Below, piece by piece: positions 1 through 8,322 of a stretch of DNA of 64,000 nt. Positions within the stretch are counted from its first letter, which is position 1. Each line of letters starts with the position of its first letter. The notes under the pieces are model-generated. The model had not been told where the DNA came from. It made no database searches and saw only the letters and a list, made by a program, of their open reading frames with translations. The stretch comes from Streptomyces tibetensis (GTDB taxonomy: Bacteria > Actinomycetota > Actinomycetes > Streptomycetales > Streptomycetaceae), in contig NZ_SZVW01000015.1 in the NCBI RefSeq assembly GCF_007655005.1, forward strand, positions 186,001 to 250,000, given 5' to 3'. A program made the translations under genes and the position numbers.

Positions 1-27
1 TGCCCACCCGTATGGGACGGGCGGGCA
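1..27. terminator. Hairpin at window edge, probable terminator
   Basis: The first 27 bases fold as TGCCC-A-CCCGT, loop ATGGG, ACGGG-C-GGGCA: two 5-bp stems separated by one A/C mismatch. No gene starts here, so it most likely ends a gene lying outside the window. There is no T-tract, as is common in streptomycetes. Confidence 0.45.
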
Positions 28-414
28 CACCGGACGATCTGCGGCCTGGCACCGGACCCAAGACGTGGCCGGCGGTCGCCGGCGGCGTCGTCCCGCGCAC
101 GGGCGGCTGCTGGTACGACCGGCATCCCCGGGCGCCGCATCCCACACGCGAGGACGAACGGTTCCAGGCTCGTCTCCTCCAGGCCTTGGAGCATCACACG
201 GGTGTGGTACCCGACCAGGAGCCAGGCCTTCCTCACATCTCACTTGCCATGGAGTGCGCTCGAAGTCATAGCGTCGAGGACGCAACGGCGCACGAGGCTG
301 TCGCAACGCCCGCTCCTCCTGGGATGCCGGGTGGTGGCATCTGTGCATGGATGGACGGGAGACTTCGTGCCGCCCGAAGGACGATCAAGCGTGCAGGGAA
401 GGCTGGAACACGAC
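28..414. other. Intergenic stretch, no gene seen
   Basis: Open frames cross this stretch on both strands, but none has a convincing start, ribosome-binding site or recognisable protein family. The last 20 bases carry the ribosome-binding site of the aldo/keto reductase (GGAAGG about 12 bases before its ATG). Confidence 0.5.
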
Positions 415-1404
415 ATGCAGAAGCGCAGTCTGCGGGAATTGCAGGTATCGGCCATCGGCCTGGGGTGCATGGGCATGTCCGCCTTCTACGGAACCGCCGA
501 CGAGGAGGAGGGCGTCGCGACGATCCGGCACGCCCTCGACCTCGGGGTGAACTTCCTCGACACCGCGCAGATGTACGGCCCGCTCACCAACGAGTCGCTC
601 GTCGGCGAGGCGGTCCGGGGGCGCCGCGACGAGTATGTGATCGCGACGAAGTTCAACTACCGGATGGACGACGCTGTACCGGGCGACATCAGCACGGTCG
701 GCCCGCAGGACGGCTCGGCCGAACACGTCCGCAGCTCCGTCCACGGCTCCCTGAAGCGTCTGGGAACCGACCACATCGACCTGTACTACCAGCACCGGGT
801 CGACCCGAACGTGCCCATCGAGGAGACGGTGGGCGCGCTGGGCGAACTGGTCGCCGAGGGCAAGGTGCGCTACATCGGGCTGAGCGAGGCGAGCGCCCAG
901 ACCATCCGGCGTGCGCACGCCGTGCACCCGGTCACGGCCGTGCAGAGCGAGTACTCGCTGTGGTCACGGGACGTGGAGGCCGAGGTGCTGCCCGCCTGCA
1001 GGGAGCTGGGCATCGGCTTCGTACCGTACTCGCCCCTCGGCCGCGGCTTCCTCGCCGGGCGGTTCACCTCGCCGGACGACCTGGACGCCAACGACTGGCG
1101 CCGCCAGAATCCGCGCTTCCAGGACGCCAATCTGGAGGCGAACGTGCGGCTGGCGGCGAAGGTGAAGGAGATCGCCGCCGAGAAGGACGTGACGCCGGCT
1201 CAGCTGGCCATCGCGTGGGTGCTGGCCCAGGGCGAGGACCTGGTGCCGATCCCGGGCACCAAGCGCCGCACCTACCTGGAGCAGAACGCCGCCGCGGTCG
1301 ACATCGACCTGACGAAGGACGACTTGGCCCGCATCGACGCGGAGCTGCCCGAGGCGGCCGGTGAGCGGTACGACGAGGCAGGCATGCGGTCCGTCAACCG
1401 GTAA
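415..1404 (+). CDS. Aldo/keto reductase
   Basis: A 329-residue NADPH-dependent aldo/keto reductase, expected to be a soluble (alpha/beta)8 barrel reducing aldehydes or ketones. The catalytic tetrad can be read directly: Asp49 and Tyr54 in LDTAQMYG, Lys79 in ATKF and His127 in YYQHRVD. The C-terminal cofactor region includes VPIPGTKR. Its opening (RELQVSAIGLGCMGMS) and length fit the AKR13/YajO-like subgroup common in actinobacteria. The ATG at 415 was chosen because family homology begins there and GGAAGG precedes it; the frame stays open upstream to 202 but that part is not protein-like. No operon partner is visible, and the natural substrate cannot be inferred. Confidence 0.93.
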   Translation: MQKRSLRELQVSAIGLGCMGMSAFYGTADEEEGVATIRHALDLGVNFLDTAQMYGPLTNESLVGEAVRGRRDEYVIATKFNYRMDDAVPGDISTVGPQDGSAEHVRSSVHGSLKRLGTDHIDLYYQHRVDPNVPIEETVGALGELVAEGKVRYIGLSEASAQTIRRAHAVHPVTAVQSEYSLWSRDVEAEVLPACRELGIGFVPYSPLGRGFLAGRFTSPDDLDANDWRRQNPRFQDANLEANVRLAAKVKEIAAEKDVTPAQLAIAWVLAQGEDLVPIPGTKRRTYLEQNAAAVDIDLTKDDLARIDAELPEAAGERYDEAGMRSVNR

Positions 1405-1540
1405 GGGGAGGGGACGTACACACCACACGGGGGCTTCAAAGGGAACGTGGGGTGGTCATCGACCTCCTGAGCGCCGGACCGCAACACTCCTTCCGGCAAG
1501 CGGCGCATGCCTGTCGCCGCGCTCCGCGCCAGTGCCGCCT

Positions 1541-1990
1541 TCAGCCCGCCGGCGCCCAGCGGGGAGCGTCGGCAGGGGAGAGGTCGGGGCGCGCGCGGTG
1601 CCGGCGGACGGGATGGCGCCGGCGGCCGGAGGCATCGCGGGCGACGTCGACGCCGATCTCCACCACCAGCTCGGGCTCCACCAGCGTGACGGTCAGGTGC
1701 TCCTGGCTGCCCCGTCCGGCGGAGAAAGACCAGCCCGTCCACGCGGTGCCCGCGCCGCCCCGCAGTGAGGTTGCCGCCGACCGCAGCGCCTGCCGCGCGG
1801 GCGAGGGTTGTGCGGCCGACGTACTGCAAGCGGCCTTCGCCGTCGTACCGGCCGAGCAGCAGCGTCCGCGGAGCTGCTGGCAAGCCAGCTCGAAGCGGGC
1901 CACGCTGTCGAAGGAGTCGATACGGATGGCGGACGGCCAGGTGCCACTGCCCCTGCTGCATGGCCCGGCATGGGTCTACGGTCCCCCCCA
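1541..1990 (-). pseudogene. Decayed ATP-dependent DNA ligase, C-terminal part
   Basis: Pieces of the C-terminal OB-fold region of an actinobacterial ATP-dependent (LigD/LigC-like) DNA ligase appear in different reading frames of the minus strand. One frame has TLLLGRYDGEGRLQYVGRTT; after a frame change another has GWSFSAG, VTLVEPELVVEIGVDVARD, HPVRRHRARPDLSPAD. There is no catalytic domain and no start codon, so this is a relic. A second relic of the same family lies at about 49.4 kb in the same orientation. The family match is from recognised motif order, not from a search. Confidence 0.7.
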
Positions 1991-2195
1991 GGCGCATGAG
2001 GAAGCTGGCGGGGTGCTGGCCGCGCCCGTGAGCGAGCGGCAGTACTGGCGGGGGCGGGACACACTGGCGTGCTCAGAAGAAGTGCAGCAGGTGGCGCAGC
2101 CATGGTGGGAGGCAGGAAGAACCGAGCTGACGACGCGGGCCGTGCAGGGGTGTCTGAATGCCTATGGCACCGCCTTGATGGACACACTGGGCTGA
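1986..2195 (+). other. Unrecognised coding-like open frame, no start
   Basis: The frame ending at 2195 reads like a real protein C-terminus, with segments such as SERQYWRGRDTLACSEEVQQ and a final TAYGTAL-like stretch (NAYGTALMDTLG), and has G/C-rich third positions. No start codon or ribosome-binding site fits, and the frame runs back into the ligase relic. It may be the remnant of a small hypothetical gene; I do not recognise it. Confidence 0.2.
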
Positions 2196-2377
2196 CCAGA
2201 GCGGCCTGGGGCGACGGGCACGGGTATGCCGCACCGCCTGGGCCCGGTTCCGGTCCTACAACCCGTTGACGGGCGAGCCGCCCAGTACCGACGATCAGGC
2301 GCATGTCTGCCGCCCTGGCGCCTCTGCGCCACCGACCGTTCCGTCACCTTTCCTCGACGGGAACAGCAAGTGTGGTC

Positions 2378-2974
2378 ATGGCGGACCAGCGCCTCGTCCG
2401 CGGTGCCCGGACCCGGCACAAGATCGCGCGCCACGGCGTCGACGTCGCCTCGCTGGAAGGGCTCAACGGGCTCAGCATCGGCCGTCTGGCCGCCGACCTG
2501 GAACTGAGCAAGAGCGGCATCCAGACGCTCTTCAAGACCAAGGAGAACCTGCAGCTCGCGGTCGCGGAGTCGGCGCGCGAAGAGTTCATTAAAGCGGTCG
2601 TCCGCCCCGCACAGAACGCTCAGCCGGGCATCGCCCGGCTCCGCGCACTGACGGAACGCTGGATCTCCTACATCGAGGCACCGCTGTTCGCCGGAGGCTG
2701 TTTCTGGGCGGCCAGCCTCCCCGACTTCGACAGCCGGCCCGGGAAAGTCCGTGACGCCCTGCTGTTCCACCGCCGCACATGGCTCGCTCTCCTCGCCGGC
2801 GAACTGCACCGAGCCGTGGACACCGGGGAGATCGCCCAGCTGGACATGGACCTGACGCTTTTTCAGATCGACGCTGTGCTCAACGCCGCGAACACCGCAC
2901 TGCGCCTGGGTGAAAGTGACGCGGCCTCCAAGGTTCGCCGCGCTGTCGACGGGCTCCTTGTACCACCGCACTGA
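2378..2974 (+). CDS. TetR family transcriptional regulator
   Basis: A 198-residue TetR-type repressor. The N-terminal helix-turn-helix is visible at about residues 25-55 (LNGLSIGRLAADLELSKSG, then LFKTKENL), followed by a helical ligand-binding domain containing GGCFWAA, which is typical of the YsiA/TetR_C_6-like subgroup where a Cys precedes the ligand pocket. The ATG at 2378 is preferred because TetR homology starts there; an upstream in-frame start at 2303 would add an arginine-rich tail. TetR proteins usually control a neighbouring gene. The nearest candidates are the aldo/keto reductase upstream or the convergent NIPSNAP/NUDIX pair, but no operator was identified. Confidence 0.88.
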   Translation: MADQRLVRGARTRHKIARHGVDVASLEGLNGLSIGRLAADLELSKSGIQTLFKTKENLQLAVAESAREEFIKAVVRPAQNAQPGIARLRALTERWISYIEAPLFAGGCFWAASLPDFDSRPGKVRDALLFHRRTWLALLAGELHRAVDTGEIAQLDMDLTLFQIDAVLNAANTALRLGESDAASKVRRAVDGLLVPPH

Positions 2975-3211
2975 CAGGCAGTCCCGCCTGGCAGGCGCCT
3001 CAATGGTCAGTGCCTGAAACTACGGCCGGGCGGGGAGGTCTTCTGCGCTTGCGGCACACACATGGCGCGTTGTGCCGTCGGCGGACCAACGCACCTTGCG
3101 CCGCCAGCTCTGCTCCACGAGGCATTGTCACGGCTTGTGATCACTCGTGAGGTGACGACTGCGCTGTCTGCCGAAGATCGATGTCTCTGGTCGTCTCGGC
3201 AGCTGCCGGCC

Positions 3212-3517
3212 TCAGGGGAGGACAGGGCGCAGGAAGGTCCGCTGGAATCGGCGGACGCACGCTGTGGTCCGGGCGAGCTCCCACAGCTGCTGCGCCTCGG
3301 GATCTTCGCGAATCTCGCTCCGGTACCGTTCGTAGGCCGCCAGGCTCGGGAAGGAGAACATGGCGTACGCGATGTCGTTCGCGCCTTCGTGTGGCAGGAA
3401 GCAACCGTGATGCGTGCCGCCCAAGCGACCGACAATCGGAATCCAGCCGCAGACATACTCCTCGAACACGGCGACCTGAGCAGGATCGATCTCGTATCGC
3501 AGATGGCATGTGATCAT
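3212..3517 (-). CDS. NIPSNAP family protein
   Basis: A 101-residue protein of the NIPSNAP/ferredoxin-like dimeric alpha-beta barrel family. It starts MITCHLRYEIDP and contains GGTHHGCFLPHEGAND and YAMFSFPSLAAYERYRS, the typical layout of these proteins. Function is not established for bacterial members. The ATG at 3517 overlaps the upstream NUDIX stop by 4 bases (ATGA), so the two genes are very likely translationally coupled and co-transcribed. The frame is open further upstream but that extension is antisense-like sequence within the NUDIX gene. Confidence 0.85.
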   Translation of the reverse strand: MITCHLRYEIDPAQVAVFEEYVCGWIPIVGRLGGTHHGCFLPHEGANDIAYAMFSFPSLAAYERYRSEIREDPEAQQLWELARTTACVRRFQRTFLRPVLP

Positions 3518-3966
3518 GCAGGTAGCCTGCCGGTTCGCTGCAACATGGGGATGACGTGGTTGCGGACCGCGGGGGCCAGCAGCGGCGCGTAGTCGTCGCA
3601 CCCATCGGTCCAGCCCAACGCGGCCAGTTCGGCGGCGGGCTCGGGAATCCCGTCGATGTCAGCGCTGAACACCGTCATCCGCATCGGCAAGCCCTCCAGT
3701 GCCGCCACGTCCTCTACCAGGCCGAGCGGTTCTGTCCGAACAGGTGCGATGCCGAGTTCCTCTCCCAACTCCCGGGCCAGGGCCTGCATATCGCTCTCGC
3801 CCTCCTCGGGTTTGCCGCCGGGCAGGTAGAACACGGCTGGAGCGGCCTTTTTGCTGACGATCAGCAGTCGGCGGTCGGTGACGATCGCGGCCGCGACCAC
3901 GGTGATCACCGGCGGGGCCGGATCGACGTCCGACACTCGATCCAGGTGCGTCTTCGGTGAAGGCAT
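3514..3966 (-). CDS. NUDIX hydrolase
   Basis: A 150-residue NUDIX pyrophosphohydrolase. The NUDIX box is complete: G-x5-E-x7-REL-x-EE-x-G-I, read as GKPEEGE, SDMQALA, RELGEELGI. Upstream are the usual beta strands (VVAAAIVTDRRLLIVSKK and the FYLPGG lead-in). Such enzymes split nucleoside diphosphates linked to a variable group; the substrate here is unknown. The start at 3966 (MPSPKTHLD) is chosen because the conserved domain begins soon after and the upstream in-frame extension is low-complexity arginine-rich. It forms an overlapping pair with the NIPSNAP gene downstream, which suggests a shared detoxification or housecleaning role (inference). Confidence 0.92.
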   Translation of the reverse strand: MPSPKTHLDRVSDVDPAPPVITVVAAAIVTDRRLLIVSKKAAPAVFYLPGGKPEEGESDMQALARELGEELGIAPVRTEPLGLVEDVAALEGLPMRMTVFSADIDGIPEPAAELAALGWTDGCDDYAPLLAPAVRNHVIPMLQRTGRLPA

Positions 3967-4282
3967 GAATCCGATGGTGCCAGAGCACGCACCACTACGT
4001 CGGTGAGGCCGCGACGACGGCCGAGACCTGATGGCGGTGAGGCCCCGAAGGAACCGCCGCTGCCGTTCGATGGGCGCGTACTTCTCCGCATGCCGATCTT
4101 CTCCGGACGATGCATGGGCACACAGCGTCATGCGGCTGTCGGCTCGAGGCTACGAGCTGGCCGCCTTCGAAGCGGGCTGTGGCGCGAACGAGAGGGGTGA
4201 GGTGGGCGCGCTTGACGGTCCGCCAGGGGTTGAGCCGAATCGACGAGTTCGGAGATCGAGGGAAGGTCGGTGGTGCGCAACA

Positions 4283-4330
4283 CCTGACGTGACGCCAGCC
4301 GCCCTGACGTGACGCCAGCCGCCCTGACGG
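4283..4330. repeat. 20-bp direct tandem repeat, about 2.4 copies
   Basis: The unit CCTGACGTGACGCCAGCCGC occurs at 4283-4302 and 4303-4322, and a third partial copy starts at 4323 (CCTGACGGGC). It sits between the 5' end of the NUDIX gene and the 3' end of the DinB-like gene. The rest of 3967-4358 holds no recognisable gene. Confidence 0.8.
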
Positions 4331-4358
4331 GCGGCCGGCTGCCCCGTCTCGAGCTGTC

Positions 4359-4970
4359 TCAGTTGATCTCATCCGAGGTTGCGCGTCGGTCGGCTTCCTG
4401 AGCTGCCTGCTCCAGCCGGCTCCGATGGTTCTCCCACCATGCCGAGTCGCCCGGCGCCGAGCTGGCGTTGCTCTTGTTCATCCCCACGGCACCGTCCTTG
4501 AGTTCACGGATGATGTCGGCATGGCCGGCGTGCCGGTGCGTATCCGCGATCACGCGCACCACGGCATGATGCAATGTCACCTCGTCCCCGCCGCTGGGCC
4601 ACCACGGCACCTTGCCGACCGTGTCCAGCGCCAGCGCGTCGATCGTCCCGTCCGCGTGGGCCCACGCTCGGTGGTAACGCTCCACGATGTACTCGCGTGA
4701 CTCGTCGGCGGTGGCCCACATGTCCGCGTTGGGCTCAGCGCCGTCTTCGAGCCAGGGCAGCGGTTCGCCGGACGGCCGTCCGAAGGTGTCGCCGAGATAG
4801 CCCAGCTCCACGCCGGTCGCGTGCTTCACCAAGCCCAGGAGGTTGGTACCGGTCGGCGTCGACGGGCGGCGGATGTCGTACTCCGAGAGCCCTTCGAGCT
4901 TCCACAGCAGGGCATCACGGGCGGACTGCAGGTAGAAGTGAAGATCAGCCTTGGGATCTGATGCGGTCAT
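4359..4970 (-). CDS. DinB/DUF664 family protein
   Basis: A 203-residue member of the DinB four-helix metal-binding superfamily (DUF664 branch). It shows the usual opening (FYLQSARDALLWKLEGLSEY), the first His in LGLVKHATGVELGYL, and the paired His region near the C-terminus (RVIADTHRHAGHADIIRE). These three histidines normally bind one metal ion. Some relatives are thiol-dependent S-transferases using bacillithiol or mycothiol; most, including this one, have unknown substrates. The start at 4970 gives the full domain. A second DUF664-like gene lies at 6856, on the other strand. Confidence 0.88.
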   Translation of the reverse strand: MTASDPKADLHFYLQSARDALLWKLEGLSEYDIRRPSTPTGTNLLGLVKHATGVELGYLGDTFGRPSGEPLPWLEDGAEPNADMWATADESREYIVERYHRAWAHADGTIDALALDTVGKVPWWPSGGDEVTLHHAVVRVIADTHRHAGHADIIRELKDGAVGMNKSNASSAPGDSAWWENHRSRLEQAAQEADRRATSDEIN

Positions 4971-5027
4971 GACGCAAGCCTGCCACTCGCATGATCTCCG
5001 TCGACCTGGATCGCCCCCGGAAAGTGC

Positions 5028-5492
5028 TCAGTTGCGCGTGGGAAGGCGCACGGGGGCCGTGTTGCTCACCTGCTGAAAAATGACCGAGGTGCGGAAACCG
5101 GTGATTTCGCCGCGCTTGCTGAGCCGGTCGGTGAGGAAGGCGTGGAGGTGGTCCAGATCCTGAACGGCGACGTGAAGGAGGAAGTCGTCGCCTCCGGAGA
5201 GCACGAAGACGTGGAGGACTTCCGGCAGGCCACTGGCGAAGACCTTGAAGGCGTCGATGACGACGCGGCTGAGAGGGCGTACCTGAACCGACACGAGCGC
5301 CTGAACGCTGCGGTTGAGGGCCATGGGATCGATGTCGGCGTGGTAGCCGCGGATGACGCCTCGGCGGTGGAGTGCCCGAACCCGCTCCAGGCAGGTCGAG
5401 GGGGCAATCCCGAGTTGCCGGGCGAGCTCGCGGTTGGACTGCCGCGCATCTGTCTGGAGAAGCCGGACGATCTCCGAATCAAGTTCATCCAT
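5028..5492 (-). CDS. Lrp/AsnC family transcriptional regulator
   Basis: A 154-residue Lrp/AsnC regulator. The N-terminal winged helix is read as LDSEIVRLLQTDARQSNREL, then RQLGIAPSTCLERVRALHRRG (residues 4-45). The C-terminal RAM ligand-binding domain includes VSVQVRPL and LHVFVLSGGDDFLLHVAVQD. It is transcribed divergently from an amino-acid dehydrogenase gene across a 112-bp region with two palindromes. In actinobacteria Lrp-type regulators next to such dehydrogenases commonly respond to branched-chain or aromatic amino acids, so regulation of that neighbour and of itself is the natural inference. Confidence 0.94.
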   Translation of the reverse strand: MDELDSEIVRLLQTDARQSNRELARQLGIAPSTCLERVRALHRRGVIRGYHADIDPMALNRSVQALVSVQVRPLSRVVIDAFKVFASGLPEVLHVFVLSGGDDFLLHVAVQDLDHLHAFLTDRLSKRGEITGFRTSVIFQQVSNTAPVRLPTRN

Positions 5493-5522
5493 GGCCGGCT
5501 ACCTACCCCACTTTCAGTCAAA

Positions 5523-5572
5523 CGTTCGGTCGATCTCTCGAACGATGATTCATTCGTCCAGTATGACGTCAT
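5523..5572. promoter_or_regulatory. Candidate Lrp operator region between divergent genes
   Basis: Two dyads lie in the 112-bp divergent gap. CGTTCG at 5523-5528 pairs with CGAACG at 5539-5544 across a 10-bp spacer, and ATGACGTCAT at 5563-5572 is a perfect 10-bp palindrome. Their position between the Lrp gene and the dehydrogenase makes them candidate binding sites; no binding has been shown. Confidence 0.45.
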
Positions 5573-5604
5573 CGAAACGGACAACAGAAGGGGACTGTGC
5601 ACTC

Positions 5605-6672
5605 ATGCTCGATCATGAGCAGGTCGCGATCCACGCCGGTCGGCGCTCCCGACTGCCGGTGATCGTGGCGGTTCACTCGACTGCTCTCGGTCCGGCTGCC
5701 GGCGGCCTCCGGCTCTGGCACTACCCCGACTGGCGGGACGGCCTCACCGACGCCCTTCGTCTGTCGGCTGCGATGACGTCGAAGTTCGCCGTTGCCGGAC
5801 TGCCCAGCGGCGGCGGGAAGGCTGTCGTAGCCCTGCCGGAGGGGAGGGAACTCGATACCGGCCGGCGCCGCGACGTACTGCGCGACGTGGCCGACGTCAT
5901 CGCATCACTGAGCGGTGCTTACGCCACCGGTCCGGATGTCGGGACCAGCCCCGCCGACATGGCCGTCATCGGGGAAACCACCCCCCACGTGTTCTGCAAG
6001 CCGGCAGATCTGGGGGGAAGCGGCGACTCCTCTCCGCATACCGCGCAGGGGGCCCTCGCCGCCCTGCGGGCCGTCAGCCGACGGTTGTACGGCACCTCGA
6101 GTCTGGGCGGCCGCAGTTTCGCCGTGATCGGTCTGGGCCGTGTCGGCGCCGACCTCGCCCGCCTGCTCGCCGCCGAGGGAGCCATTCTGACGGTGACCGA
6201 CATCGACCCGGACAAACAGAAGATCAGCGATGAGCTCGGCGCTGTCTGGCGATCACCCGACGAGACCCTCGCCGCGGACGTGGACATCGTGGTCCCCGCG
6301 GCTCTCGGCTCCATGCTGACCAGCCGGACCGCGGCGGATCTGCGCTGCCGTGCCGTGGTGGGACCGGCGAACAACCAGCTCGCCAACCCGGATGTCGCAG
6401 ACCTGCTGCACCAGCGCGACATCATCTGGGTACCGGACTATGTCGCGAGCGCCGGAGGAGTCATCAACGCCATCAGCACCGAGCTGCACCGCGTCAGTGC
6501 CGACGAGGCCCGCGCACGAGTCCGCGCCATCGAGGACACCGTCGACGACCTGCTGGACACCGCGCAGCGCTGCGGCCAGACCCCGGCGCAGGCGGCGAGC
6601 GAGCTGGCCCGGCGCCGCCTGAACGGCACCTCCGGGCCCACCGGCACAAACCACGGCGCCGCGGTGCGGTGA
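5605..6672 (+). CDS. Glu/Leu/Phe/Val dehydrogenase (valine/leucine dehydrogenase type)
   Basis: A 355-residue NAD(P)-dependent amino-acid dehydrogenase catalysing reversible oxidative deamination of branched-chain or aromatic amino acids. Seen directly: substrate-binding Lys60 (MTSKFAVAG), catalytic Lys72 in PSGGGKAVV, the TGPDVGTSPADM segment with the catalytic Asp111, and the Rossmann motif GLGRVG at 176-181. A late motif, PDYVASAGGVI, is typical of Leu/Val dehydrogenases. The length is close to the family's usual 355-365. The ATG at 5605 is preceded by AGAAGGGGA at good spacing. The divergent Lrp-type gene probably controls it. Valine, leucine and phenylalanine specificity cannot be separated by eye. 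Confidence 0.93.
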   Translation: MLDHEQVAIHAGRRSRLPVIVAVHSTALGPAAGGLRLWHYPDWRDGLTDALRLSAAMTSKFAVAGLPSGGGKAVVALPEGRELDTGRRRDVLRDVADVIASLSGAYATGPDVGTSPADMAVIGETTPHVFCKPADLGGSGDSSPHTAQGALAALRAVSRRLYGTSSLGGRSFAVIGLGRVGADLARLLAAEGAILTVTDIDPDKQKISDELGAVWRSPDETLAADVDIVVPAALGSMLTSRTAADLRCRAVVGPANNQLANPDVADLLHQRDIIWVPDYVASAGGVINAISTELHRVSADEARARVRAIEDTVDDLLDTAQRCGQTPAQAASELARRRLNGTSGPTGTNHGAAVR

Positions 6673-6836
6673 CGCCGAGAACGGGCCATCTCGTCGTCAC
6701 GTACCGCGATCACACGGCCGAGCCGCACGGCATGGACCGTTTCACCCCGGTCGGCAACAGCGACGACCGACAACTCATTGCCCGGCGCCGACCGGAGGAG
6801 ATGGGCGGCGGCCTGACCATGCGGTACGCGACGTGA
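6669..6836 (+). CDS. Possible small protein overlapping the dehydrogenase end
   Basis: A 55-codon frame starts at a GTG that overlaps the dehydrogenase stop codon by 4 bases (GTGA) and ends at 6836. Its content (for example GHLVVTYRDHTAEPHG and TRPEEMGGGL-like charged segments) matches no family I know. The coupling geometry supports translation, but length and composition are weak evidence, so this may be non-coding. Confidence 0.25.
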   Translation: MTPRTGHLVVTYRDHTAEPHGMDRFTPVGNSDDRQLIARRRPEEMGGGLTMRYAT

Positions 6837-6855
6837 CAGTCACGAAAGGACGAAC

Positions 6856-7407
6856 ATGAGCGATCCCACCAGAAGAGCCGAACTGTTCGACGGCGCCGAC
6901 AGTGATCGCCGGTTCACCGGTCCGACGACCGGTGACGAACGGCGGATGCTCATCGACGTGCTGCGCGTCCAGCGCGCCACGCTGCAGTTGAAGTGCTCCG
7001 GCCTGGGATCGGAGTTGGTCCTGCGGTCGGTGGAACCATCCACGCTTTCACTCCTCGGCCTGGTCCGGCACCTTGCCGATGTGGAACGCCGCTGGTTCAG
7101 GCGGGTCCTGGCCGCGCAGGACGCGCCGGCCCTCTTCTCCTCGACTGCGGACCCCGACGGGGACTTCGACGGCGCTACGGACGACCCCGGGGTGGTCGCC
7201 GAGGCGTGGGAGACGTGGCGGACGGAGGTGGCCTTCGCCGAGCGGTTCGTCACCGACGCCCCCGACCTGGACGTTGCAGGAGAAGACTCCTGGCGCGGAA
7301 CGGTGTCGCTGCGCTGGGTACTCATTCACATGATCGAGGAGTACGCCCGTCACAACGGCCATGCCGACCTGCTCCGCGAGCGCATCGACGGAGCTGTCGG
7401 CGTATGA
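6856..7407 (+). CDS. DinB/DUF664 family protein
   Basis: A 183-residue DinB-superfamily protein of the DUF664 type that is common in actinobacteria. Metal-binding histidines are seen in LGLVRHLADVERRWF and in the C-terminal HMIEEYARHNGHADLLRE, the signature ending of this group. The start is an ATG preceded by GAAAGGA at 8 bases. Function is likely a metal-dependent hydrolase or thiol transferase, but no substrate is known. It belongs to a different sub-branch from the minus-strand DUF664 gene at 4359, so this is not a simple recent duplication. Confidence 0.9.
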   Translation: MSDPTRRAELFDGADSDRRFTGPTTGDERRMLIDVLRVQRATLQLKCSGLGSELVLRSVEPSTLSLLGLVRHLADVERRWFRRVLAAQDAPALFSSTADPDGDFDGATDDPGVVAEAWETWRTEVAFAERFVTDAPDLDVAGEDSWRGTVSLRWVLIHMIEEYARHNGHADLLRERIDGAVGV

Positions 7408-7711
7408 GGCCGGGATCCACTTCGGCCTGGCCATGATTGAGGCGGCTTGTGCGGTGTTGGGGGGAGGGGGGGCAGCAACGTGCCGGTCTCGGTCAGGCGC
7501 AGCACGCTCCAACGTGGCACAGACAGGGCATCGGAGGCCGGCATGCGCCGGCGAAGGCTCTGATCCGTGCGCGTGGGCTTGCCTGGGTGCGTCGTCGGTC
7601 GGATAAGCAGGTTGATCGTGGGTAGAACGGCTTCAGGCTCGTGCGGTTGCAGGAGCCGGAGCATGTCCCGTTCGCAGGGCTGTTCCCAGGTATGAGCGAA
7701 GGAATGACGGT
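7408..7711. other. Gap upstream of cold-shock gene
   Basis: No recognisable gene on either strand. The right-hand half should hold the promoter and 5' untranslated region of the cold-shock gene; long structured leaders are common for csp genes. GAAGGA lies 4 bases before the ATG at 7712. Confidence 0.4.
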
Positions 7712-7915
7712 ATGGCCAGCGGCACCGTGAAGTGGTTCAACTCCGAGAAGGGCTTCGGGTTCATCGAGCAGGACGGTGGGGGCCCGGACGTTTTCGCCCA
7801 CTACTCCGAGATCCAGGGCAACGGGTACCGCGAGCTGACCGAGGGCGAGCACGTGACCTTCGACATCGGCCAGGGGCAGAAGGGGCCGCAGGCGCAGAAC
7901 ATCGTCCGCGGCTGA
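7712..7915 (+). CDS. Cold-shock protein, CspA family
   Basis: A 67-residue single cold-shock (OB-fold) domain, an RNA chaperone that binds single-stranded nucleic acids. Both RNP motifs are intact: KGFGFIEQ (RNP1) and VFAHYSEI (RNP2). The length is normal for the family. It differs from the housekeeping actinobacterial csp by YSEI instead of the usual FSAI and by an NGYRELTEGEHV loop, so it is one of the several paralogues streptomycetes carry. It appears to be monocistronic, with a strong hairpin 25 bases after the stop. Confidence 0.95.
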   Translation: MASGTVKWFNSEKGFGFIEQDGGGPDVFAHYSEIQGNGYRELTEGEHVTFDIGQGQKGPQAQNIVRG

Positions 7916-7939
7916 GCGGACGGCATTGGCGCAGAGCAA

Positions 7940-7966
7940 GGCGGCTGTCCGGACCGGACAGCCGCC
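7940..7966 (+). terminator. Intrinsic-type terminator of the csp gene
   Basis: A perfect 13-bp stem: GGCGGCTGTCCGG at 7940-7952, one-base loop A, CCGGACAGCCGCC at 7954-7966. No T-run follows, as is usual in streptomycetes. Confidence 0.8.
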
Positions 7967-8322
7967 TCGCTCCGCAGCGGCGCAAGTCCCGCCCGAGCTC
8001 CCTGACCCCGGTCGCGGAGAACCCCGGCCATGACTCGACCTCGGCGGTCAGCCCGTTGGTGCACTGCGCCGGCATCGGCAGGCGAGGAACCCCTCCCCGC
8101 CCAGGTGATCTCGGCGTTGGCGGCAGCACCTGGACCACCCGGAAGTCGCCGCCGACTGGGCCCGGCCATGGCCCGGCGAGGAGATCTGGAAGGCCCGGCT
8201 CGCAGGCTGGCAGCTCCGCAGGGCCATGCCCGTCTCCGGCCACGGCTCGACCCGACGCGGAGGGACCGTCTCGCGTGGGAAACCGGCCCCGAAGACCCCG
8301 CGCCGATGAGAGGGTCGACTGC
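7967..8322. other. Gap with a coding-like remnant
   Basis: Part of this gap (about 8106-8309, plus strand) has an open frame with coding-like composition, including WARPWPGEEIWKARLAGW and WQLRRAMPVSGHG. It has no start codon and ends 14 bases before the lipoprotein start. I do not recognise it; it may be a truncated hypothetical gene. Confidence 0.25.

Noticed and set aside
12..1364. A 450-codon plus-strand frame over the aldo/keto reductase.
   Set aside because: It is the reductase read in another frame; translation is low-complexity Arg/Gly/Pro.
4359..7407. The two DUF664 genes as a recent duplication.
   Set aside because: They differ in length, orientation and most residues outside the metal-binding histidines.
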